NCBI RefSeq assembly: GCF_021165955.1
Contig: NZ_CP088952.1
Span: 2,604,001 to 2,668,000, forward strand
DNA length: 64,000 nt
Reading direction: 5' to 3'
DNA from: Massilia endophytica
GTDB lineage: Bacteria > Pseudomonadota > Gammaproteobacteria > Burkholderiales > Burkholderiaceae_D
Within the stretch, counting starts at the first letter, position 1; every line of letters begins with the position of its first letter. The notes under the pieces were generated by a model. It was not told where the DNA came from and searched no databases. It was given only the letters and a program-made list of their open reading frames with translations. The position numbers and the translations under genes were made by a program. This document shows positions 24,557 to 33,172 of the stretch, piece by piece.

Positions 24557-25951
24557 TCAATGCCCGTGATGACCTTTGGTCGGTTTCCGGACCTTGAGCT
24601 CCACGTTGCCCTGCCCGCGCGCAGGCATCAGATGCCCGCCCGCACTGCCCGAGCGCGCGGGTTCGGGCAGCGCCCCAGTCCATTCGTAGGCCAGAGTGCC
24701 TGCCGGGTGCCTGTACCAGCCCGGATCGCGGTAATCGCCCCGCTTCAGGCCCGGCCGCACCTTCATCACCGTGAACATGCCGCCCATCTCCACGTTGCCG
24801 AAAGGCCCTTCGCCCGTCATCATCGGCAGCGTGTTCTCGGGCAGCGGCATCTGCATGCCGCCCATGGAGCCGCCCTTCTCGCCCATGACCATATAGTCCG
24901 GCACGATACGGTTGATCTTTTCGGCCACGCCGCGGTGGTCCACGCCGATCAGGGTGGGCACATCATGCCCCATGGCGTTCATGGTGTGGTGCGACTTGTG
25001 GCAGTGCAGCGCCCAGTCGCCGGGATCGGTCGCCGTGAACTCGATGGCGCGCATCTGGCCCACGGCCACGTCGGTGGTGACTTCCGGCCAGCGCGAGCCG
25101 GGCGGAGTCCAGCCGCCATCCGTTCCCGTGACCACGAACTCGTGGCCGTGCATGTGGATGGGGTGGTTGGTCATAGTGAGGTTGCCTACGCGGATGCGCA
25201 CCTTGTCGCCCTGGCGGATCACCAGCGGATCGATGCCGGGGAAGACGCGGCTGTTGAAGGTCCACAGGTTAAAGTCGAGCATCGTGTTGACCTTGGGCGT
25301 GTAGCTTCCCGGCTCGATATCGTAGGCGTTGAGCAGGAAGACGAAGTCGCGGTCGACCGCATGCTGCGACGGGTCTTTGGGATGCGTAACCCAGAAGCCC
25401 ATCATGCCCATCGCCATCTGCGTCATTTCGTCCGCGTGGGGGTGGTACATGAAGGTGCCCGGGCGCCTGGCCACGAACTCGTACACAAAGGTCTTGCCGG
25501 GAGCAATGGCGGGCTGTGTAATGCCGGTGACGCCGTCCATGCCGTTCGGCAGGCGCTGGCCGTGCCAGTGGATGCTGGTGATCTCCGGCAGCCGGTTGGT
25601 GACGAAGATGCGCACGCGGTCGCCTTCCACCACTTCGATGGTCGGTCCCGGCGACTGTCCGTTATAGCCCCACAGGTTGGCCTTCATGCCCGGCGCGAGC
25701 TCGCGCACCACTGGCTCGGCCACCAGGTGGAACTCCTTGACGCCATTGTTCATGCGCCACGGCAGCGACCAGCCGTTCAGCGTGACGACAGGATTGAAAT
25801 GCCGTCCATTGGGCGGCGGCGGGGGGACCTGGGTGTTCGCGTCCGCCGCGCTGGCTGCCTCGGGCAGCGTGGCGGCTCCGGCCCTGCTCACCGCCGCGGC
25901 GCTCACGGCCACGGCGCCGGCGCCTTTGAAGAAATCCCTGCGTGAGATCAT
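24557..25951 (-). CDS. Tat-exported multicopper oxidase (copper resistance type)
   Basis: 464 residues. The N-terminal twin-arginine signal SRRDFFKGAGAV is followed by three cupredoxin domains. All four copper motifs are present: SIHWHGQ, MYHPHADE, HPIHMHGHEF and HCHKSHHTMNAM, the last carrying the type-1 Cys and the Met-like axial ligand. It should oxidise Cu(I) in the periplasm. The start at 25951 overlaps the TolC-type gene by 4 bp. The His-rich C-terminal tail (KGHHGH) suits metal handling. Last gene of the CueR-type operon. A long open frame continues upstream but is antisense noise within the TolC-type gene. Confidence 0.92.
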   Translation of the reverse strand: MISRRDFFKGAGAVAVSAAAVSRAGAATLPEAASAADANTQVPPPPPNGRHFNPVVTLNGWSLPWRMNNGVKEFHLVAEPVVRELAPGMKANLWGYNGQSPGPTIEVVEGDRVRIFVTNRLPEITSIHWHGQRLPNGMDGVTGITQPAIAPGKTFVYEFVARRPGTFMYHPHADEMTQMAMGMMGFWVTHPKDPSQHAVDRDFVFLLNAYDIEPGSYTPKVNTMLDFNLWTFNSRVFPGIDPLVIRQGDKVRIRVGNLTMTNHPIHMHGHEFVVTGTDGGWTPPGSRWPEVTTDVAVGQMRAIEFTATDPGDWALHCHKSHHTMNAMGHDVPTLIGVDHRGVAEKINRIVPDYMVMGEKGGSMGGMQMPLPENTLPMMTGEGPFGNVEMGGMFTVMKVRPGLKRGDYRDPGWYRHPAGTLAYEWTGALPEPARSGSAGGHLMPARGQGNVELKVRKPTKGHHGH

Positions 25952-27315
25952 TGTGCTGCTCCCTGTTCCTTGTTGGCCCCGCCATGCATGGCGTCCTGCA
26001 GGCGGGCTTCGGCCAGCCAGAAATCGCGCTGCGCCTCGATGGCGGCGTTGACGGCATTGAGCTGGTCGCGCGCATCGGCCAACAGTTCGAAGACGCTGGC
26101 CAGCATGCCGTTGTAGCGCAGCAGGACCTCGTCCGAAATCTGCTTGCGCAGCGGGACAACCTGGTCGCGGTAGTGGCGGGCGATGTCGTAGTTGGTGCGG
26201 TAGGCGGAATATGCCTCGCGCACTTCGGAGCGGGCGCGCACCGCCACATCGGCCGTGCGGTGCACGGACTGCATGTAGAGCGCCTCGGCGCGGGCGACAC
26301 GCGCGCCGCCCCAGTCGAAGAGCGGCAGCTCCAGCGTGACCTCGTACCCATTCGCCCGGGGTTCGCCGCTCGCGCTCTTGTTGGCGTAGCCCGCCTCGAA
26401 CACGTTGATGAAGCGCGTGGTGCGCGTAAGGCCCAGCGACGCGGCCGATGCTTCGGCATCGCGCCGCGCGGCCAGCACGTCCAGCCGCTGCGCCAGGGCG
26501 CTGCCCTCCGCATTCTGCGGCTCCAAAGGCGCTGCCGGCAGCTCGGGCAGGCGGTCCGGCAGGGTGAACGCGGGCCTGTCGCCCCACAGGCCGAGCAGGC
26601 GCGCAAGCTGTTCGCGGCTGGCCACGGCCTCATGCCGCGCGCGGGCCTGCTGGGTCAGCGCGTCGTCGAAGAAGGCCCGTTCGCGCGCCTGATCGAGTTT
26701 GCTCCAGTTGCCCGTTCTGCTCATGCGCTCCGCCAGTTCGGATGACGCTTCGGCGGCGCCCCGCACCTGGTCGGCGAAGGCGGCGCTCTGCGCTGCCGCC
26801 ACGGCCACGAAGTAGGCCTGGCGCGTTTCGCTGGCCAGGCGCAGCACCTGGGCTGCGGCATTCAGCTTCGCCTGTTCGAAGCGGCGCTGCTCGATGTTCA
26901 CGCGCACGGGCATGGTGAGCAGGCCAGCGAGGTCGAAGATCACGCTGCGGTCGATTTCCTTGTCCGCGCCGTTGCCGATGCGGCCGAAGCCGATGGAGGG
27001 GTTGCGCAGGCGGCCAGCCTGTACCAGCTCGCTGCCCGCCACGCCGAGTTCCCCCAGCGATGCCTTGAGGCCGGGGTTGTTCATCAGCGCAAGCTGCACG
27101 GCGCTGTCGGCCGTCAGCGGCTGCGCAAGCAGCTGGGCGACTTGCTCTTCCGCCGCCTCGCGGGATGAAGCGTCCAGCTTTACAGGCTGGCCGATACGCT
27201 GCGCAGCCAGCGTGGAGACTTCGCCCAGGCCGCCGTCCGGCGCGGGACCGGCGCAGCCGGCCAGGGCCAGCGCGCCCAGCGCCGCCGCGACGCAGCGCAT
27301 GCGGGCTGCATTCAT
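25948..27315 (-). CDS. TolC/CusC-type outer-membrane efflux lipoprotein
   Basis: 455 residues from the ATG at 27315, directly after the preceding stop, with GAAGG upstream; an ATG at 27330 would overlap the preceding gene by 14 bp. The signal peptide has a lipobox (ALALAGC), then two outer-membrane-efflux-protein repeats rich in coiled coil (LALMNNPGLKASLGELGVAG and later LPLFDWGGARVARAEALY). It should form the outer-membrane channel of a metal efflux system. No RND pump or adaptor is adjacent, so it may pair with one elsewhere or serve the multicopper-oxidase module alone. Confidence 0.88.
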   Translation of the reverse strand: MNAARMRCVAAALGALALAGCAGPAPDGGLGEVSTLAAQRIGQPVKLDASSREAAEEQVAQLLAQPLTADSAVQLALMNNPGLKASLGELGVAGSELVQAGRLRNPSIGFGRIGNGADKEIDRSVIFDLAGLLTMPVRVNIEQRRFEQAKLNAAAQVLRLASETRQAYFVAVAAAQSAAFADQVRGAAEASSELAERMSRTGNWSKLDQARERAFFDDALTQQARARHEAVASREQLARLLGLWGDRPAFTLPDRLPELPAAPLEPQNAEGSALAQRLDVLAARRDAEASAASLGLTRTTRFINVFEAGYANKSASGEPRANGYEVTLELPLFDWGGARVARAEALYMQSVHRTADVAVRARSEVREAYSAYRTNYDIARHYRDQVVPLRKQISDEVLLRYNGMLASVFELLADARDQLNAVNAAIEAQRDFWLAEARLQDAMHGGANKEQGAAQ

Positions 27316-27316
27316 A

Positions 27317-27610
27317 TCAATGGCCTTCATGGTGATGGTGCTCCTGCTTCGGTTCTTCCTTCGCAGGCTTGGCCGGCGCGGCGTGGTGGTGCGCATGGGC
27401 CGAAGCCTTGTCGTCCATGCCTGCGGCCTTGCGGTTGGCGGCCTGCCAGCGCTGGTCCGGTGTGGTTTCCTCTTCCTTCGCGGGCGCCGCGTCGGCAAAG
27501 ACGGAGCTGTAACGCAGCGGCGGCACCGGCGCGCCGGGATTGGAGGCCTGCGCAAAGGCCAGCGCAGGCGCACAGGCCGCTGCGCACAGCAGCAGTGTGT
27601 ATCGTTTCAT
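27317..27610 (-). CDS. Small exported His-rich protein of the copper operon
   Basis: 97 residues: signal peptide (1-20, PALAFAQ), a short charged middle with EETTPDQRWQAANRKAAGMD and a His-rich C-terminus (ASAHAHHHAAP, then QEHHHHEGH). It is probably a periplasmic metal-binding or metal-buffering peptide. Located between the Cys-rich 118-aa gene and the TolC-type gene in the same operon. No named family recognised. Confidence 0.75.
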   Translation of the reverse strand: MKRYTLLLCAAACAPALAFAQASNPGAPVPPLRYSSVFADAAPAKEEETTPDQRWQAANRKAAGMDDKASAHAHHHAAPAKPAKEEPKQEHHHHEGH

Positions 27611-27664
27611 GTTTTTTCCTCAGTTGACTGGACGCCCGGACGCGGGGCCGGGACGAAACGGCAA

Positions 27665-28021
27665 TCAGGCAGCGAGGCGTGGCGGCCGTTCCGGGGTGGC
27701 GGGGATGTGGCCCGTCATGGCGGGCTCGCGCGATATCGGCGTGACGAACGGCTGGTGCGGCGCCGCCAGCGCAGGGGCGGCGGACATGGGCGCGCAGGCG
27801 GCAAGGCAGCAGGAGCTGCTGCCCCCGCATTTGCCCTGATGGTCCGGCGCCTTGGCGTCCGCAGCATCCGCCATGCCGCAATGCGCTTCCGGCGCGGCGT
27901 GATGCTGCTGCACGGCCGGAACGCTGCGGTGCATGCCGCAGGCGGCCGCCATCGCGGCGCTGCCCTGGATGGGAAGCACGGCAACGAGAAGCCAGAGCAG
28001 GAGGCGGCGAACGGTCAGCAT
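27665..28021 (-). CDS. Small exported Cys/His-rich protein, first gene of the copper operon
   Basis: 118 residues: N-terminal signal peptide (RRLLLWLLVAVLPIQGSAAMA) and a Cys/His/Met-rich body (ACGMHRSVPAVQQHHAAP, GKCGGSSSCCLAACAPM). Such small proteins commonly precede copper efflux or oxidase genes. Its ATG begins only six bases after the -10 element of the CueR-type promoter, so the transcript appears leaderless. No recognised catalytic motif; likely a copper-binding protein. Confidence 0.72.
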   Translation of the reverse strand: MLTVRRLLLWLLVAVLPIQGSAAMAAACGMHRSVPAVQQHHAAPEAHCGMADAADAKAPDHQGKCGGSSSCCLAACAPMSAAPALAAPHQPFVTPISREPAMTGHIPATPERPPRLAA

Positions 28022-28027
28022 GCAGAA

Positions 28028-28058
28028 AGTATAAACCTTCCCACAAGGGGAAGGTCAA
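28028..28058 (-). promoter_or_regulatory. CueR/MerR-type copper-responsive promoter
   Basis: On the minus strand: a -35 TTGACC (28058-28053), a 19-bp spacer, and a -10 TATACT (28033-28028). Within and around the spacer is the perfect palindrome ACCTTCCC-CTTGT-GGGAAGGT (28035-28055). A 19-bp spacer plus this ACCTTCC...GGAAGGT operator is the signature of promoters untwisted by CueR-type MerR regulators, as at E. coli copA. It drives the genes 28021 down to 24557. No merR-family gene is in the window. Confidence 0.9.
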
Positions 28059-28062
28059 GCGC

Positions 28063-28392
28063 TCATGCTGCGGCCATGCGTTCGCACTCCTCCGCGCAGC
28101 GGCGGCAGGCTGCCGCGCACTCCTGGCAGTGGTCCATCTGGTGCTTGGCGCACTCTTCGCCGCAGGCACGGCAGACCTGGGCGCACAGGCGGCAGAGCGC
28201 CGCGGCGTGAGCGCTGCCGCGCGCCATATAGGCCACCGCGAGGCGGCAGATCTGGGCGCAGTCCATGTCGTTGGCGATGCAGCGCGCCATGGACTTCACG
28301 TCGTCCTCCTGCAGACAGGAGGCGGCGCAATGGTCGCAGGCATTGGCGCAGGCCTGGCAGGCCTCGATACAGCTCTTGTATTGCTGGTGCAT
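28063..28392 (-). CDS. Four-helix-bundle copper-binding protein (Csp/DUF326 type)
   Basis: 109 residues with 19 cysteines spaced along four amphipathic helices (for example CIEACQACANACDHCAASC and CRLCAQVCRACGEEC). This is the pattern of copper-storage proteins that hold many Cu(I) ions inside a four-helix bundle. No signal peptide, so it is of the cytosolic Csp3 kind. AGGAGAA lies five bases before the ATG. It starts only 10 bp after the paoC stop and ends just before the CueR-type promoter, so it may be read with paoABC or from a promoter inside paoC. Confidence 0.9.
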   Translation of the reverse strand: MHQQYKSCIEACQACANACDHCAASCLQEDDVKSMARCIANDMDCAQICRLAVAYMARGSAHAAALCRLCAQVCRACGEECAKHQMDHCQECAAACRRCAEECERMAAA

Positions 28393-28401
28393 GAGGTTCT
28401 C

Positions 28402-30600
28402 CTAGATATATTTGGGCATCTTGTCCAGCAGCTTGTCCAGGGTGACGGGATAGTCGCGCACCCGCACGCCGGTAGCGTTGTAGACCGCATTGGCGACGGC
28501 CGCCGCCACGCCGCAGATGCCGAGTTCCCCTACCCCCTTCGCCTTCATGGGCGAGGAGATAGGATCGGTTTCATCGAGGAAGATGACTTCCTGGTGGGGG
28601 ATGTCGGCGTGCACAGGCACCTCGTACATGGCCAGGTCGTGATTGACGAAGAAGCCCACGCGCTTGTCCACCACCAGGTCTTCCATCAGCGCCGCGCCCA
28701 CCCCCATGGTCATGGCGCCGATCACCTGGCTGCGCGCCGACTTGGGATTGATGATGCGCCCCGCCGCGCACACGGCGAGCATGCGGCGCACCCGGGTTTC
28801 GCCTGTCGCCGCATCCACGGCCACTTCCACGAAATGTCCGCCGAAGGTGGATTGCTGGTATTTCTTGTCGAGGTCACCGTATTCCATGGTGTCTTCGGCC
28901 ACGACTTCGCCGCCTTCCGCCGCCTGGCGCAGCGGCAGCGAGCGGCCGCCCGAGCGCACCATCCCGTCCGCGAAGTCCGCGTCGGCGCCCAGGCCCAGCT
29001 TCTTCGCCACCGCCTCGCGCAGCTTGACGCAGGCCGCGTAAACGCCCGCCGTGGAGCTGTTGCCGCCCCACTGCCCGCCGGATCCGGCGGAAATGGGGAA
29101 ATCGGAATCGCCCAGCTTCACCACCACCTTGTCCAGCCCCACGCCCATCATCTCGGCCGCCGTCTGGGCGATGATGGTGTAGCTGCCGGTGCCGATATCG
29201 GTCATGTCCGTTTCAACCGTCACTATGCCGTTGCGGTCCAGCCGCACGCGCGCACCGGACTTCTGCAGCAGGTTGTTGCGGAAGGCACTGGCCATGCCGA
29301 CCCCGATCAGCCAGCGGCCCTCGCGCACCTGTCCCGGCACGGGATTGCGCTTGCTCCAGCCGAAGCGTTCCGCGCCGATCCGCAGGCACTCCACATAGCG
29401 CCGCTGCGAGAAGCGCCGCTCCCGCTTCTGGGGATCGACCGTGGTGTCGTTGATGATGCGGAAGGTGACTGGGTCCATCTTCAGCTTTTCCGCCATTTCG
29501 TCCATGGCGATTTCGAGCGCCATCATGCCGGGCGCCTCGCCCGGCGCGCGCATGGCGTTGGCCTCAGGCAGGTCGAGGACGGCCAGGCGCATCTTCGTGA
29601 CCCGGTTCGCGCCTGCGTACAGGAGGCGGCTCTGCTGCACCGCCGTTTCCGGCTTCCCGTCCGGCAGGTCGCCGGACCAGCTTTCATGCGAGATCGCCGT
29701 CAGCTTGCCTTCGCGCGTTGCGCCCAGGCGCAGGCGCTGGATGGTGGCGGGACGGTGGGTGGTGTTATTGAACATCTGGTGCCGCGCCAGCGCCACCTTC
29801 ACCGGGCGGTTCGCTGCCTTTGCACCAAGCGCCGCCAGCACCGCCTCCGAACGGATAAAGAGCTTGCCGCCAAAGCCGCCACCGATATAGGGCGACACCA
29901 GGCGCACGTGCGTCTTCGGGATGCCGAGCGTTTTCGCCATGTCGCCCCGGCTCCAGTTGACCATCTGGTTGGCGGTCCAGAGAATGAGTTTGTCGCCGTG
30001 CCAGTCTGCGATGGTGGCATGCGGCTCCATCATGGCGTGCGACTGGTCGGGCGTGGTGTAGGTGGCATCCAGCTTCACGGGAGCGGCGGCGAAGGCCTTG
30101 TCGAAGTCGCCGGTCTTCGTGTCCTTCTCTTCCTTGTCCTTGGGCTCCTTGGCGCTTCCCTTCGCAGCGGCGAGATCGTAGCGCCCTTTCGCCTTGATGT
30201 AGTTCACTTCCACCAGCTGCGCTGCGGCGCGGGCCTGCTCGAAAGTCTCCGCCACCACGAGCGCAATGGCCTGATGATAGTGCTGTATCTCGGGGCCGCC
30301 CAGCAGCGTGGCCGTGTTGAAGTTGCCCTTGCCGAGCTTTCCTGCATTCTCCGCGGTGACGATGGCGATCACGCCCGGCGCATTGCGCGCGGCGTCCAGC
30401 TTCATGGAAGCGATACGTCCCTTGGCGATGGCCGAAGCCACGACGTAGCCGTAGGCGGCATTCGGCGCTTCCGCGTGGTGCTCATAGGCGTATGGCGCAG
30501 TTCCCGTGGTCTTCAGCGGCCCGTCGATCCGGTCCGTCGGCCTGCCGACGATTTTCAGCCTGTCGATGGGATTGGTGGTGGCGGGAGTGGTGAATTTCAT
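28402..30600 (-). CDS. paoC: Aldehyde oxidoreductase, molybdenum-cofactor subunit
   Basis: 732-residue large subunit of the xanthine-oxidase family, PaoC type. It binds the molybdopterin cytosine dinucleotide cofactor and oxidises aldehydes, typically aromatic, to acids. Visible motifs are IGGGFGGKL, NAMRAPGEAPGMMALEIAMD, the QWGGNS segment and the catalytic Glu692 in AKGVGELGICG, at the same position as in E. coli PaoC. It overlaps paoB by 4 bp (ATGA). The complex is expected to be periplasmic, carried by the Tat signal on PaoA. The maturation chaperone PaoD is not in the window. Confidence 0.92.
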   Translation of the reverse strand: MKFTTPATTNPIDRLKIVGRPTDRIDGPLKTTGTAPYAYEHHAEAPNAAYGYVVASAIAKGRIASMKLDAARNAPGVIAIVTAENAGKLGKGNFNTATLLGGPEIQHYHQAIALVVAETFEQARAAAQLVEVNYIKAKGRYDLAAAKGSAKEPKDKEEKDTKTGDFDKAFAAAPVKLDATYTTPDQSHAMMEPHATIADWHGDKLILWTANQMVNWSRGDMAKTLGIPKTHVRLVSPYIGGGFGGKLFIRSEAVLAALGAKAANRPVKVALARHQMFNNTTHRPATIQRLRLGATREGKLTAISHESWSGDLPDGKPETAVQQSRLLYAGANRVTKMRLAVLDLPEANAMRAPGEAPGMMALEIAMDEMAEKLKMDPVTFRIINDTTVDPQKRERRFSQRRYVECLRIGAERFGWSKRNPVPGQVREGRWLIGVGMASAFRNNLLQKSGARVRLDRNGIVTVETDMTDIGTGSYTIIAQTAAEMMGVGLDKVVVKLGDSDFPISAGSGGQWGGNSSTAGVYAACVKLREAVAKKLGLGADADFADGMVRSGGRSLPLRQAAEGGEVVAEDTMEYGDLDKKYQQSTFGGHFVEVAVDAATGETRVRRMLAVCAAGRIINPKSARSQVIGAMTMGVGAALMEDLVVDKRVGFFVNHDLAMYEVPVHADIPHQEVIFLDETDPISSPMKAKGVGELGICGVAAAVANAVYNATGVRVRDYPVTLDKLLDKMPKYI

Positions 30601-31556
30601 GATGCCTTCCCTCCCCTCGTTTCCGCCAACACCGACGCCAGCGTGCGCTGCACCAGTGGGACCTTGAACGCGTTGTCCTGCGTGGTCTTCGCGCCGGCCA
30701 GGAGCTGTTCGGCCACGGCCTGCGCGCCGCGCGCCATGCTCGCATCCGCAGCCGGTACGCGCCAGGGCTTGTGCGCCACACCGCCCAGCGCCACGCGCCC
30801 GCTGCCGTCCTGCTGAATGACGGCAGCCACCGACACGAGCGCGAAGGCGTAGGAGGAACGGTCCCGCACCTTGCGGTAGACCTGGGTTCCGCCCAGCGGC
30901 TTCGGCAAAGTGACGGCTGTAATCAGCTCGCCCGGCTCCAGGGTGTTCTCGATATGCGGCGTGTTTCCCGGCAAGCGGTAGAAGTCCGCAATGGGAATGG
31001 TGCGGGCGGCGCCGTCCGGACGCACCGTTTCAACACCCGCATCCAGCAACTGCATGGCGACGGCCATGTCGCTCGGGTGGGTTGCGATGCAGGCGTCGCT
31101 CGTACCCACAATGGCGTGATGGCGGGTGAAGCCGCCAATGGCGGAACAGCCGCTGCCGGGATTGCGCTTGTTGCAGGGCTGGTTCGTGTCGTAGAAGTAG
31201 GGGCAGCGCGTGCGCTGCAGCAGGTTGCCCGCCGTGGTGGCCTTGTTGCGCAGCTGGGCGGAAGCGCCTGCCAGCAAGGCGCGCGAGAGCACGCCATAGT
31301 CGCGCCGCACGCGCTGATCGGCGGCGAGATCCGTGTTGCGCACCAGGGCGCCCACGCGCAAGCCGCCGTTCGGCATGGGCTCGATCCTGTCCAGCTTCAG
31401 GCCGTTGACGTCCACCAGATGAACCGGCGTTTCGATTTCCAGTTTCATCAGGTCCAGCAGGTTGGTGCCGCCCGCGATGAATTTGGCGCCCGGCATGCGG
31501 GCGGCACTGGCGGCGGCCGCAGGCGACTGCGCGCGTTCGTAGCTGAAGGCTCTCAT
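30597..31556 (-). CDS. paoB: Aldehyde oxidoreductase, FAD-binding subunit
   Basis: 319 residues of the CO-dehydrogenase-flavoprotein/PaoB family. FAD-binding segments are KFIAGGTNLLDLMKLEIETP near the N-terminus and NKATTAGNLLQRTRCPYFYD. A cysteine-rich insert (CNKRNPGSGCSAIGG) resembles the extra [4Fe-4S] insert of E. coli PaoB. It relays electrons from the iron-sulphur subunit to the acceptor. Coupled by 4-bp ATGA overlaps to paoA upstream and paoC downstream. Confidence 0.92.
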   Translation of the reverse strand: MRAFSYERAQSPAAAASAARMPGAKFIAGGTNLLDLMKLEIETPVHLVDVNGLKLDRIEPMPNGGLRVGALVRNTDLAADQRVRRDYGVLSRALLAGASAQLRNKATTAGNLLQRTRCPYFYDTNQPCNKRNPGSGCSAIGGFTRHHAIVGTSDACIATHPSDMAVAMQLLDAGVETVRPDGAARTIPIADFYRLPGNTPHIENTLEPGELITAVTLPKPLGGTQVYRKVRDRSSYAFALVSVAAVIQQDGSGRVALGGVAHKPWRVPAADASMARGAQAVAEQLLAGAKTTQDNAFKVPLVQRTLASVLAETRGGKAS

Positions 31557-32191
31557 GCGGGCCTCCCCGAGACTTCGACGATCGCGTCGACGATGTTCGA
31601 GTAGGCGCCGCAGCGGCAGATATTGCCGCTCATGCGCTCGCGGATTTCCGCCTCCGTGAGCTGCGGCGCCTGGGTGAGGTCCGGACTCACGTGGCTTGGC
31701 ACGCCCCGCTTTATCTCATCCAGCACGGAGACCGCGGAACAGATCTGCCCGGGCGTACAGTAGCCGCACTGGTAGCCGTCATGCTTGATGAAGGCCGCCT
31801 GCATGGGATGAAGCTTCTCCGGCGTGCCCAGGCCTTCGATGGTGGTGATCTCACCGCCGTTGTGCATGACGGCCAGGCTGAGGCAGGAGTTGATGCGGCG
31901 GCCGTCCGCGATCACCGTGCAGGCGCCGCACTGGCCCTGGTCGCAGCCTTTCTTGGTGCCCGTCAGGTGCAGGTGCTCGCGCAACGCGTCGAGCAGCGTG
32001 GTGCGGGTGTCCAGATGGAGTTCGTGCCGCCTGCCGTTCACGAGCAGGGTCACGTCGGTGGTGATGGGCGGCAGGCTGGTGGAAGAAGCCGCGGGAGCCG
32101 CAACGGAAGGCACGGCGGCAGCGGTGGCGGACAGGGCGCCTGCTATCAGCAGATCGCGCCGGGTAATCCTGACGTCATAAAACTCGTCCAT
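31553..32191 (-). CDS. paoA: Aldehyde oxidoreductase, [2Fe-2S] subunit with Tat signal
   Basis: 212 residues from the ATG at 32191 (GAGGA about 10 bases upstream); a TTG at 32236 would add 15 residues. The N-terminus has a Tat signal (RITRRDLLIAGALSATAAAV). Two [2Fe-2S] sites follow: plant-ferredoxin type (GCDQGQCGACTV plus a later Cys) and the helical type (CGYCTPGQIC and GNICRCGAYSN). First gene of paoABC. The 83 bp upstream hold a short palindrome AAGACAAGTCTT but no clear promoter. Confidence 0.92.
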   Translation of the reverse strand: MDEFYDVRITRRDLLIAGALSATAAAVPSVAAPAASSTSLPPITTDVTLLVNGRRHELHLDTRTTLLDALREHLHLTGTKKGCDQGQCGACTVIADGRRINSCLSLAVMHNGGEITTIEGLGTPEKLHPMQAAFIKHDGYQCGYCTPGQICSAVSVLDEIKRGVPSHVSPDLTQAPQLTEAEIRERMSGNICRCGAYSNIVDAIVEVSGRPA

Positions 32192-32274
32192 ATCATTCGC
32201 ATCCTCATGGCTGATGGATAGGCGGGGAAAAGACAAGTCTTCATGGTAAGGCGATTATCCAAAGTAGCTAAACA

Positions 32275-33171
32275 CTATTGACCGCGTTTCTCAGCAATTC
32301 CTCCCAGCTTTCCACGCAGTTCCTCCTTGAGGAAATCGGCCAGCACCTTCACGCGCTGCACCTTGCGCAGGTCGGGATGGGTAAGCACCCAGACCCGCGT
32401 GTCCAGCGCCGCCAAGGGCTCCGCAAGACGCAGCAGCTCGGGCCGCGCATCGCCCAGGAGGCAAAGCAGCATGCCCGCCCCCATACCAGCGGCAACTGCT
32501 TGAGTCATGGCATGCAGGCTGTCCATACGGCAAACGATGCGCTCGGGCGCGATATGCGATTCCACCCACCGCGCTTGCGCCAGGTGGCTCAGCCCTTCAT
32601 CCGCCGCCACCCAGTCCAGCTCCTCCAGCGAGGCGGCGCGCCGGTCCGCCAGCCAGGCGGCGGAGGCGTACGGCGCCGTGCGCAGGGTGCCCACGGGCGT
32701 TGCCACCAGGTCCTCCGGCGGCTTGTTCGACGGACGCACCGCAATATCGGCCTCGCGCCGCGTGAGGTTCAGGAAGTGATTGTTGACGGAGACCTGCAGC
32801 GCGATGCCGGGATAACGGGCGCGGAAGGCGGCGAGGATGGGCGCCAGAACGCCGTGCAGCAGCGTATCCGTGGTGGTGAGCCGCACCTGGCCGCTCAGGC
32901 CCGCGTCCTGCCCGCCCAGCTGGCGCTCCAGTGCGGACATCTGCGCGGCCAGCGGCAGCAGCTGGTCGCGCAGCTTCAGGCCCGCCGCCGTCATCACATA
33001 GCCGGTCTGGAAGCGTTCGAAGAGGCGCACTTCGAGCCGCTCTTCCAGCGCGTCCATGCGCCGCATCACGGTGGAATGCGTAAGGCCCAGCAGCCGGGCC
33101 GCGGCCGACAGTGATCCGCTCTCGGCGACGGCCAGGAAGTAGCGCAGATCCTCCCAGTTCGACTTGTGCAT
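32275..33171 (-). CDS. LysR-family transcriptional regulator
   Basis: 298 residues: N-terminal winged HTH (LRYFLAVAESGSLSAAARLL, THSTVMRRMDALEERL) and a C-terminal periplasmic-binding-like effector domain. The ATG at 33171 is preferred over an upstream TTG. It is divergent from the DMT transporter gene, with an inverted repeat overlapping its own start region, so it probably controls that transporter and itself. Effector unknown. Confidence 0.88.
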   Translation of the reverse strand: MHKSNWEDLRYFLAVAESGSLSAAARLLGLTHSTVMRRMDALEERLEVRLFERFQTGYVMTAAGLKLRDQLLPLAAQMSALERQLGGQDAGLSGQVRLTTTDTLLHGVLAPILAAFRARYPGIALQVSVNNHFLNLTRREADIAVRPSNKPPEDLVATPVGTLRTAPYASAAWLADRRAASLEELDWVAADEGLSHLAQARWVESHIAPERIVCRMDSLHAMTQAVAAGMGAGMLLCLLGDARPELLRLAEPLAALDTRVWVLTHPDLRKVQRVKVLADFLKEELRGKLGGIAEKRGQ

Positions 33172-33172
33172 C

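Noticed and set aside
27317..27400. C-terminal HHHHEGH run that could look like an affinity tag
   Set aside because: It is part of a natural His-rich copper-operon protein; no vector sequence is around it.
28129..30816. A very long open frame (about 895 codons) on the plus strand
   Set aside because: It is antisense to csp and paoC/paoB, which have clear family motifs. Its composition (His/Arg/Ala-rich, low complexity) is that of a GC-rich shadow frame.
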